From Lachnospiraceae bacterium (GTDB taxonomy: Bacteria; Bacillota; Clostridia; Lachnospirales; Lachnospiraceae), in the NCBI GenBank assembly GCA_022769625.1, contig JALEJP010000083.1, forward strand, positions 34,017 through 98,016: a stretch of 64,000 nucleotides of DNA. Reading direction: 5' to 3'. The notes beneath the pieces are model-generated. The model searched no databases, had not been told where the DNA came from, and worked only from the letters and a program-made list of their open reading frames with translations. The translations under genes were made by a program, and so were the position numbers. This document shows, piece after piece, positions 56,507 to 64,000 of the stretch; position 1 is the stretch's first letter, and each line of letters starts with the position of its first letter.

Positions 56507-56789
56507 TTCAACAGAAACTCATGTCTTGAGCGAAAAAAAGAAAAAAGCGATTCTGAACCGCATTGCGAAAATCATCGGTCATACAAAATCAACCAGGCGT
56601 ATGGTAGAAAATGGTCGGGACTGCAGCGAAGTCCTGATCCAGATGTCTGCCATCAAAGCCGCAATCAATAATACCGGCAAAGAGATACTAAAAGAATATC
56701 TTCAGATGTGCCTGATGGAAAGTATTGAAAACAACGATCCGGAAAGCCTGGAAAAAATACAGAAAGCCATGGAATCCTTTGTAAAATAG
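56496..56789 (+). CDS. CsoR/RcnR/FrmR-family metal- or thiol-sensing repressor
   Basis: ILNRIAKIIGHTKSTRRMVENGRDCSEVLIQMSAIKAAINNTGKEILKEYLQMCL. Confidence 0.85.
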   Translation: MNHNSTETHVLSEKKKKAILNRIAKIIGHTKSTRRMVENGRDCSEVLIQMSAIKAAINNTGKEILKEYLQMCLMESIENNDPESLEKIQKAMESFVK

Positions 56790-56796
56790 CTGTTCA

Positions 56797-57480
56797 TTAT
56801 TTTCTTTTCAGACTTCGCAGATACAGCTTCTGCTCTTCTGTGATCCGATAACTCTCCACTGCCTTCTGTATCGTCTTATTATGTACCCAGACCGGCAGCT
56901 GATTTTCTTCGAGAAAAGGGATGATGGACTCCCACTGTTTCGCCAGAGCAGTGGCAAAATACCAGGCAATCATCATATTGACGTAATATTCACTACTTAT
57001 GATACGGGAAACCCGTTCGGGATACTTTCTGTCATATTTCTCATCCAGATAGAAGGTCATCAACATCTCGATCCCGAAACGGACGGTGTAGGTATGAGAA
57101 TCCGACAACCATTTTTCAATTTCCATGTACAGCCGGTCCGTATTTTTTCCAAAACATTTGGGACGGATCCCGTCACAGGTAGCCCAGTTGTCAATATAGG
57201 GCAGAAAACGGTTCAGTTCATCGATGCACCGGTCATAATCCCGGATTTGCTCGATCAGAAAACCATGCAGGTTATTCTCTTCATAAAATGTGTGCGGAAG
57301 CTCTGTCAGAAAAGATTGTGCACAGGCTTCGTTTTTTATCTTTTTGGCAAACTTACGCAGGTCGGGTGTACGTATTCCGATGATCCGATCCGGATCTACA
57401 CCTGGAATCAGTTTTTTGTGAAAGTCCCTGTATTTTAAATCCTGCATGCCAAAAAGTTCTTTTTTAATAATATTTTCCAT
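56797..57480 (-). CDS. DNA alkylation repair protein (AlkD-like HEAT repeat)
   Basis: DLKYRDFHKKLIPGVDPDRIIGIRTPDLRKFAKKI, FLPYIDNWATCDG, SRIISSEYYVNMMIAWYFATAL. Confidence 0.85.
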   Translation of the reverse strand: MENIIKKELFGMQDLKYRDFHKKLIPGVDPDRIIGIRTPDLRKFAKKIKNEACAQSFLTELPHTFYEENNLHGFLIEQIRDYDRCIDELNRFLPYIDNWATCDGIRPKCFGKNTDRLYMEIEKWLSDSHTYTVRFGIEMLMTFYLDEKYDRKYPERVSRIISSEYYVNMMIAWYFATALAKQWESIIPFLEENQLPVWVHNKTIQKAVESYRITEEQKLYLRSLKRK

Positions 57481-57536
57481 AAAAGCCCCCATAAACTCAG
57501 TCTTCTATTTTTTTAATCCAGATCTGTAACAAGAAA

Positions 57537-57576
57537 AAGGGTGCCGTAAATCCGACACCCTGCTTTCTTTTTTCTT
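57537..57576 (-). terminator. Terminator of the decarboxylase operon
   Basis: agggtgtcggatttacggcaccct followed by T-rich run on the minus strand. Confidence 0.8.
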
Positions 57577-57587
57577 CTGTCATTCTT

Positions 57588-59018
57588 TTATACCGGATAA
57601 GCACCATTTTTGGTATCTGCCGCTGTCGGGTCTACCTTTGTCTGCTGCGCTTCTCTGTATTTAAAGAAATCAACTGCTACCTGTGGGAACAGTGCATAGG
57701 TGAGGACATCCTCATCCTGCTGCTTCCACTGTGCCATCTCTTTTTCCAGCTTATCAAGCTCCGGCTCCAGAAGGTCTGCCGGACGGCAGGTGATTACCTT
57801 TGCGTCACCGATGCATTTCTTCTGTACCTCTTTGTTGAACGGTTTTACGGTAGCACCATATTTTCCGGAAAGTACATCCTTCGTTTCTTTGGTTACCATC
57901 TTATAACGTTCACCCATAATTACGTTAAATACAGCCTGCGTACCAACGATCTGAGAAGACGGAGTTACCAGCGGGCACTCACCCAGATCCTTACGAACAC
58001 GCGGAACCTCTTCCAGAACATCATAGAACTTGTCTTCTGCATGCTGCTCTTTCAGCTGAGAAGTCAGGTTGGACAGCATACCGCCCGGTACCTGATACAG
58101 CAATGTCTTGATGTTTACGCCCATATTCTTCGGATTCAGCAGACCGCTCTCCAGAGCCTCGTCACGAATCGGACGGAAGTGATCTGCGATCTCTGCAAGC
58201 AGCGCCTGATCGAAACCGGTGTCGTACGGTGTACCCTTGAAGGTCTCCACCATAACCTCGGTTGCCGGCTGGGAAGTACCAAGTGCAAACGGTGACATAG
58301 CGGTATCAATAACATCAACACCTGCCTCAACTGCTTTCAGGTATGTCATGGAAGCAACACCGGAGGTGTAATGGGTATGAAGCTGAATCGGGATCTTAAC
58401 TGCTTTTTTCAGTGCAGTTACCAGCTCGGTAGCAGTATACGGAAGCAGAAGACCTGCCATATCCTTGATACAGATGGAATCTGCACCCATGCTCTCGATC
58501 TGTTTTGCTGTCTTTGTCCAGTAATCCAGTGTGTAGGCATCTCCCAGCGTGTAGGACAGTGCAACCTGTGCATGACCTTTTTCCTTGTTTGCTGCCTTAA
58601 CTGCTGTTTCAAGGTTTCTCAAATCATTCAGACAGTCAAAAATACGGATGATATCAATACCATTTGCAATGGATTTCTGTACGAAATATTCTACCACATC
58701 ATCTGCATACGGACGGTAACCCAGGATGTTCTGTCCGCGGAACAGCATCTGCAGCTTTGTATTTTTGAAACCATCACGGAATTTACGAAGTCTCTCCCAC
58801 GGATCCTCTTTCAGGAAACGTAAGGAAGCATCAAAGGTGGCACCACCCCAGCACTCTACGGAATGGTATCCAACTTTATCCATTTTTTCCACGATTGGAA
58901 GCATCTGCTCTGTTGTCATACGGGTGGCAATCAGGGACTGATGCGCGTCACGCAGAATCGTTTCAGTAATCTTGATCGGTTTTTTTGCTTTATTCTGATT
59001 TTTTGCATTATCTGCCAT
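57588..59018 (-). CDS. oadA: Oxaloacetate decarboxylase alpha / pyruvate carboxyltransferase subunit (OadA/PycB/5S type)
   Basis: ITETILRDAHQSLIATRMTTEQMLPI, MLFRGQNILGYRPYADDVV, SICIKDMAGLLLPYTA. Confidence 0.95.
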   Translation of the reverse strand: MADNAKNQNKAKKPIKITETILRDAHQSLIATRMTTEQMLPIVEKMDKVGYHSVECWGGATFDASLRFLKEDPWERLRKFRDGFKNTKLQMLFRGQNILGYRPYADDVVEYFVQKSIANGIDIIRIFDCLNDLRNLETAVKAANKEKGHAQVALSYTLGDAYTLDYWTKTAKQIESMGADSICIKDMAGLLLPYTATELVTALKKAVKIPIQLHTHYTSGVASMTYLKAVEAGVDVIDTAMSPFALGTSQPATEVMVETFKGTPYDTGFDQALLAEIADHFRPIRDEALESGLLNPKNMGVNIKTLLYQVPGGMLSNLTSQLKEQHAEDKFYDVLEEVPRVRKDLGECPLVTPSSQIVGTQAVFNVIMGERYKMVTKETKDVLSGKYGATVKPFNKEVQKKCIGDAKVITCRPADLLEPELDKLEKEMAQWKQQDEDVLTYALFPQVAVDFFKYREAQQTKVDPTAADTKNGAYPV

Positions 59019-59164
59019 GATCCTATATTCCTCCTATATTTATGATGCAAGGGACTGACGGTATCCTTCCCCTGTGATACCGGCTGACCAGAAACGTCTG
59101 ACCGATATCCTGTTTTGTCCTGCGTGCAGGAGCCGATTGGCACCCGCCGCGCAGGGTTTTGACT

Positions 59165-60313
59165 TTATACACCGAAAATAGCCATGAAGGTACCGGCCGC
59201 AACCGCGGTACCGATAACGCCTGCCACGTTCGGACCCATTGCATGCATCAGAAGGAAGTTGGTGGGATCCGCCTCCGCACCGACCTTCTGCGCTACACGC
59301 GCTGCCATAGGTACCGCAGATACACCTGCAGAACCAATCAGCGGGTTGATCTTTCCGCCGGAAAGCTTGCACATCAGCTTGCCAAGCAGCACACCGCCGG
59401 CTGTACCAAAAGCAAAGGCAGCCAGACCAAGTGCTACAATTTTCAGCGTATCCAGATTCAGGAATGCCTCAGCGCTGGTGGAAGCACCTACTGAAGTACC
59501 AAGCAGGATAACGACGATATACATCAGGGCGTTGGAAGCTGTCTCAGTCAGCTGTTTTACAACGCCGCACTCGCGGAACAGGTTACCAAGCATCAGCATA
59601 CCTACCAGAGGAGCTGTGGTCGGCAGAATCATACATACAACAATGGTAATAATGATCGGGAACAGGATCTTCTCCAGCTTTGATACCGGACGAAGCTGTT
59701 CCATTTTAATTTTACGCTCTTTCTCCGTGGTCAGCAGCTTCATGATTGGCGGCTGAATGATCGGCACCAGAGACATATAAGAATACGCAGCCACTGCGAT
59801 CGGTCCCATCAGATCTGTCTGGCCAAGTTTACCTGCCAGGAAGATAGAAGTCGGGCCATCTGCTCCACCGATGATGGAGATCGCTGCTGCTGCCTTGCCG
59901 TTGAATCCCAGGAAAATAGCCAAGAAGTAGGCAACATAAATACCAAGCTGTGCCGCAGCACCTAAAAGGAAACTCTTTGGATTGGCAATCAGAGGACCGA
60001 AGTCCGTCATCGCACCCACACCCATAAAGATCAGGGACGGCAGAATACTCCACTCATCCAGCAAATAAAAGTAATGTAAAAGTCCACCTACGCCGTTTGA
60101 GGTCTCTTCCGGTGTCGCCATGATGTCCGGATAGATATTTACCAGAAGCATACCAAACGCAATCGGAACCAGAAGAAGCGGCTCAAATCCTTTTGCAATT
60201 GCCAGGAAAAGAAAGACGCAGGCAACTGCGATCATCAGATAATTGCCCCAGGTCAGATTGAAAAACGCCGTCTGGTGAAGCAGGTTGGACAACGTATCTA
60301 TTACGTATGACAT
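59165..60313 (-). CDS. oadB: Na+-translocating decarboxylase beta subunit
   Basis: IFMGVGAMTDFGPLIANP, SIIGGADGPTSIFLAGKL, NPLIGSAGVSAVPMAARV. Confidence 0.96.
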   Translation of the reverse strand: MSYVIDTLSNLLHQTAFFNLTWGNYLMIAVACVFLFLAIAKGFEPLLLVPIAFGMLLVNIYPDIMATPEETSNGVGGLLHYFYLLDEWSILPSLIFMGVGAMTDFGPLIANPKSFLLGAAAQLGIYVAYFLAIFLGFNGKAAAAISIIGGADGPTSIFLAGKLGQTDLMGPIAVAAYSYMSLVPIIQPPIMKLLTTEKERKIKMEQLRPVSKLEKILFPIIITIVVCMILPTTAPLVGMLMLGNLFRECGVVKQLTETASNALMYIVVILLGTSVGASTSAEAFLNLDTLKIVALGLAAFAFGTAGGVLLGKLMCKLSGGKINPLIGSAGVSAVPMAARVAQKVGAEADPTNFLLMHAMGPNVAGVIGTAVAAGTFMAIFGV

Positions 60314-60331
60314 AATTCAACCTCCAATATA

Positions 60332-60703
60332 TTAGTTCATGGTTGCCAGTGCATCACCGGATTCCACTGCATCGCCTGCAGCCACATCGATACTTGCTAC
60401 CGTTCCGTCCTGCGGTGCAACAACCGGAATCTCCATCTTCATAGCTTCCAGAATGATAATATTATCGCCTGCTTTTACGCTCTGTCCAACAGAAGCTTCA
60501 ATTTTCAGTACCTTGCCCGGTACGGATGCTGTTACTTTCACAGCGCCTGCGCCTGCAGCCTTCGGTGCTGCTTTCGGAGCTGCCTTTGGAGCAGCCTTCG
60601 GTGCTGCCTTTGAAGCTGCTGCTGCCGGTGCAGCACTTCCTGTACCCTCTTCTACTGTTACATCATATGCGGTGCCGTTTACTGTAATTGTATATGTTTT
60701 CAT
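60332..60703 (-). CDS. Biotin carboxyl carrier protein with Ala-Pro-Lys linker
   Basis: NIIILEAMKMEIPVVAPQDGTV; MKTYTITVNGTAYDVTVEE; ATG at 60703. Confidence 0.95.
   Translation of the reverse strand: MKTYTITVNGTAYDVTVEEGTGSAAPAAAASKAAPKAAPKAAPKAAPKAAGAGAVKVTASVPGKVLKIEASVGQSVKAGDNIIILEAMKMEIPVVAPQDGTVASIDVAAGDAVESGDALATMN
60545..60625 (-). repeat. ~12-bp in-frame repeats encoding the AAPK linker
   Basis: KAAPKAAPKAAPKAAPKAA. Confidence 0.75.
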
Positions 60704-60717
60704 CTCGGATCCTCCTC

Positions 60718-61476
60718 TTAGGCTCTGCGCCAATTCTTTGATTTTTTAATGGAACGGACAACAAAACTGTCGCCTGAAGTATTTTCATAAGCCGCAATCG
60801 CTGCGGAAATCACTGCTACCAGCTCCAGATCATCTGCAAAATCTTCATCTGCTGCTTCCGCTGCAGGTACGACTGCTGCTGCCGGTGCGGCCGCAGGTGC
60901 CTCTTCCTGTGCTTTTTTCTTTGTCAGATTATCCTGAATCTTTGAAATGTATTTAAACAGTCCGATGACAAAGCTCAGGAACACAAGCATCAGGAATACG
61001 ATGCCGATACCCATCAGGGTATTCATACCTGCTCTCTGCATGGTCACACTCATCGGATAGTCCACATTATAGCTCATGCTGGTATAAACCTGCTGACCAA
61101 GATCCAGAACAAGGGTCACATCTGCTTTTGCCTTTTCAAACTGTGCCACCGTGTTGACGGTCACGATATCATCCTCGCGCTCCACTTCCTGTGAAACGAT
61201 GGAGGAATAGCTACCCAGCTCATCACGTACACTCTTCCAGGACCCCAGAACGGTGGTTGTAAACGCATCATCCTGCTGCAGATACATATCGATCTCTTCG
61301 TCTGTGAAGCCGGCAATCTGGGCGATCAGGCTCTCGGCTGCTGCTTTATAATTCGCCGCTTCCTCTTCTGTCACCTCAGTCTCCGCTGCAAATACACTTA
61401 CCGACATGGCAAGCGTCATTGCCAGCGCACAAATTACCACTAATAAACTTTTTAATTTTCGTTTCATATTATTCAC
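60718..61476 (-). CDS. oadG: OadG-family subunit with signal peptide and large extracytoplasmic N-terminal domain
   Basis: Signal MKRKLKSLLVVICALAMTLAMSVSVFAAE; TM GIGIVFLMLVFLSFVIGLF; C-terminal GDSFVVRSIKKSKNWRRA. Confidence 0.8.
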   Translation of the reverse strand: MNNMKRKLKSLLVVICALAMTLAMSVSVFAAETEVTEEEAANYKAAAESLIAQIAGFTDEEIDMYLQQDDAFTTTVLGSWKSVRDELGSYSSIVSQEVEREDDIVTVNTVAQFEKAKADVTLVLDLGQQVYTSMSYNVDYPMSVTMQRAGMNTLMGIGIVFLMLVFLSFVIGLFKYISKIQDNLTKKKAQEEAPAAAPAAAVVPAAEAADEDFADDLELVAVISAAIAAYENTSGDSFVVRSIKKSKNWRRA

Positions 61477-61481
61477 CTCGC

Positions 61482-62918
61482 TTAAACCGTGCCATGTTTT
61501 TTCATCGGGCGGTCTTCTCTCTTTGTGAATAACATCTCAAAAGCACCAATTACGTATTTTCTGGTATCTTCTGCTTTGATAATCGTATCAACATAGCCAC
61601 GTCTTGCTGCAGACTCTACACTGCTCTGCAGTTTCGCATACTCTGCTGCTTTGTCATTGATCGTAGCTGCGTCTGCATCCGCATACATGATCTTTGCTGC
61701 CAGTTTTGCATCCATCATGCCGATTTCCGCATCATCCCATGCATATGTAAGATCTGCACCGATTGCCTTGCTGTTCATGGCTACATAAGCGCTTCCATAG
61801 GCTTTTCCGATGATAACATTTACCTTCGGAACCGTTGCGTCCGCAAAAGTATGAGTCAGCTCTGCAACTGCCTGTGCGATTGTTCTCTCAGAATGCATAT
61901 CAGCCTTGAAACCGGTTGTATTGGTCAGCGTCAGAACCGGAATATTGAACGCGTCACAGAATCTGACAAACTTTGCAGCCTTCTTTGCACCCTTTGCCGT
62001 CAGAACCGGAGCAAACTCTGCACTCTTTTCGCCGTCCTCGCCGTAAACCTCAGTACGGTTTGCAACAGCACCTACGGTTGTCCCGTTTAATCTCAGGAAA
62101 CCGGTTACCATTTCCTTTGCATAATCAGCCTTTGTCTCAACAAATACCTGATCATCCGCAATGTTGGAAAGAAGAATTGCCGTATCTCCTGCCGCATTTG
62201 CCAGATCTGCGCATACGCGGTTCAGGTCATCTGTGCACTCCTCATAGGACATATCATCCTCGTTGTTTGCCGGAAGCATGGTTACCAGTTCGCGGATACC
62301 TGCAAGAATCTCCTCTTCGGTACCTGTGAAATCCACAAGACCTGCACTCTCGCTCTGGAATTTTGCAGATGAGGTATCACATTTGGAAATCTCATTGCCA
62401 TCCAGTGCATTGGGAGAATTTACGAATAATTTTGCCTTTTTGCTCTCCATAAAGGTAAAATCTGTCAGTGCCGGTACCAGTGCCAGTCCGCCGCCGCAGG
62501 TTCCGAACACTGCTGTGATCTGCGGAATAATGCCGGATGCCAGAACCTGTTTTGCATAAATCTCACCCAGTGCATTCAGTGCATCCGTTGCCTCCTGCAG
62601 ACGGATACCTGCACAGTCAATCAGTCCGATGACCGGTGCACCCATTTTCAGTGCCATATCATAAATGCGCGCGATCTTTTTTGCATGCATTTCTCCGATG
62701 GTACCACCCAGTACAGATGCATCCTGGCTGTAAACATAAACCAGACTGCCATCTATCACACCGTATCCGGTAATAACACCGTCTGACGGCGTCTCTGTCT
62801 GCTTCAGATTGAAATCAGTGCTTCTGGCAGTGATACACCCTCCGATTTCAACAAAGCTGTTCTCATCAAGTAAAGAAGAAATTCTTGTACTTGCCAAGTT
62901 TTGTGCTGTATTGCTCAT
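61482..62918 (-). CDS. Acyl-CoA carboxyltransferase (MmdA/12S/GcdA-like)
   Basis: DGVITGYGVIDGSLVYVYSQDASVLGGTIGEMHAKKI, GLIDCAGIRLQEATDAL, VFGTCGGGLALVPALTDF, GKAYGSAYVAMNSK. Confidence 0.9.
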   Translation of the reverse strand: MSNTAQNLASTRISSLLDENSFVEIGGCITARSTDFNLKQTETPSDGVITGYGVIDGSLVYVYSQDASVLGGTIGEMHAKKIARIYDMALKMGAPVIGLIDCAGIRLQEATDALNALGEIYAKQVLASGIIPQITAVFGTCGGGLALVPALTDFTFMESKKAKLFVNSPNALDGNEISKCDTSSAKFQSESAGLVDFTGTEEEILAGIRELVTMLPANNEDDMSYEECTDDLNRVCADLANAAGDTAILLSNIADDQVFVETKADYAKEMVTGFLRLNGTTVGAVANRTEVYGEDGEKSAEFAPVLTAKGAKKAAKFVRFCDAFNIPVLTLTNTTGFKADMHSERTIAQAVAELTHTFADATVPKVNVIIGKAYGSAYVAMNSKAIGADLTYAWDDAEIGMMDAKLAAKIMYADADAATINDKAAEYAKLQSSVESAARRGYVDTIIKAEDTRKYVIGAFEMLFTKREDRPMKKHGTV

Positions 62919-63049
62919 TCTTCAGCCCTCCATTAATGATTTATTAAAAGAAATAACATTTTCTGCCGATTTTAATTGTAAATGTTTTTGAAGGAATTGG
63001 CAAGCTTTTTCTCAATTTCGAAAAAATTTTGGTGGATTTTGGAAGATTA

Positions 63050-64000
63050 TCAGCACGTGCCCAGGAACTGTTTCCATACCTTTCCGGCACACCAGGGCAA
63101 AGATATCCTCTCCGCCTTCTGCCGGGTGACGATTCTGCGCGTTCCAACCGTTTCGCCATTCAGCAGGATCTCCACCTCTCCCACGGTGCAGCCCTCCTTC
63201 ACAGGAGCGTAAAGCTTCTCCTTCATCCGGCACCGTACCTCGATCGAGTCTTCCTCCGATGCCAGTATCCGCATACATGCTCCCGCGCCGGGATCCACTC
63301 CGGTCTGGATTTTGCATTCATCCAGACGCCTTCCGCTTAGAGGTACACCATTTTCCACCAGAATATCCTCCGTATTCACTGTAAAATCCACCGTCTGAAA
63401 ATGGTACTGTTCCATCCCATAGAGCATCAGTTTTTTCGTATCACTCCACTTGTAGCTGCGATTATTCGGCCAGCCGCACCCAAGCAATGCCACCACAAAG
63501 GTCCGTCCTTCACTCTCAAGTGCACCCACATAACAATAACCTGCTTTTCCGGTAAATCCGGTTTTTCCGGTGAGTGCCCCCTCCATCATTCCAAGAAATG
63601 CGTTATGATTGACGCAGGAAAAGCTCCGGCTGCCGGACACATCTGAAAAAACATGGGACTCTGTTCTGGTTATCTCAAGAAACGTCTCCCGCTTTGGCGA
63701 CTCTTTGATGCAATAGCACAGAATCCTGGCAAGATCGGCTGCCGTGGTGGTATGCCAGCCCCCCTCATCCTCCGCATCCAGACCGTTTGGCGTAACAAAA
63801 TGTGTATTCCGGCAGCCGATTTCTTCTGCCTTTTCATTCATCATGCGCGCAAATGCCCCCACGCTGCCTGCCGTCTTCTCCGCCAGTATCACAGCTGTAT
63901 CATTGTGGCTTTCCAGCATCAGAGAGTACAGCAGATCTTTCACATAAAAAGCTTCCTGCTCCTTTACGCCCAGATGTACCTTCGGCTGAGATGCCGCAAG
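63050..64000 (-). CDS. D-alanyl-D-alanine carboxypeptidase, DacF type (N-terminus beyond the window)
   Basis: LMLESHNDTAVILAEKTAGSVGAFARMMNEKAEEIGCRNTHFVTPNGLD, LTGKTGFTGKAGYC. Confidence 0.88.
   Translation of the reverse strand, partial: LAASQPKVHLGVKEQEAFYVKDLLYSLMLESHNDTAVILAEKTAGSVGAFARMMNEKAEEIGCRNTHFVTPNGLDAEDEGGWHTTTAADLARILCYCIKESPKRETFLEITRTESHVFSDVSGSRSFSCVNHNAFLGMMEGALTGKTGFTGKAGYCYVGALESEGRTFVVALLGCGWPNNRSYKWSDTKKLMLYGMEQYHFQTVDFTVNTEDILVENGVPLSGRRLDECKIQTGVDPGAGACMRILASEEDSIEVRCRMKEKLYAPVKEGCTVGEVEILLNGETVGTRRIVTRQKAERISLPWCAGKVWKQFLGTC

Noticed and set aside
1-64000. Defence systems, prophage, integrases, tRNA/rRNA genes
   Set aside because: No supporting motifs seen on either strand; most of the window is core chromosomal.

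Overview
The window looks like a low-to-mid GC Firmicutes chromosome, probably Lachnospiraceae-like (inferred from gene order and protein character). Almost every gene is on the minus strand. The main blocks are: (1) an aroD(partial)/aroE divergent pair and a NahK-like sugar kinase; (2) a division/cell-wall (dcw) cluster read on the minus strand as mraZ-rsmH-ftsL-like-two class B PBPs-mraY-murD-ftsW-murA-ftsQ-ftsZ; (3) a giant secreted CotH-kinase/lamin-tail/InlB-repeat protein; (4) a housekeeping run lgt-ychF and murE-priA-def-fmt-(Zn peptidase)-rsmB-rlmN-prpC-prkC-rsgA-rpe-thiN; (5) a giant secreted GH36/melibiase-like glycosidase with a strong predicted promoter and two upstream palindromes; (6) a Nik/Opp-type ABC operon next to LysR, an M14 deacylase-like protein and two paralogous SAM methyltransferases; (7) a short decaying island with ABC ATPase, solute-binding protein and DJ-1/PfpI remnants plus an intact CsoR-family repressor; (8) a Na+-pumping decarboxylase operon encoding two different carboxyltransferases; (9) a partial DacF-type carboxypeptidase. 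I saw no CRISPR array, transposase, prophage, tRNA or rRNA. The best candidates for something undescribed are the methyltransferase/deacylase/LysR/ABC locus with its decayed neighbour, the dual-carboxyltransferase decarboxylase operon, and several cis-regulatory dyads. All family names come from reading the translations; no database search was run.
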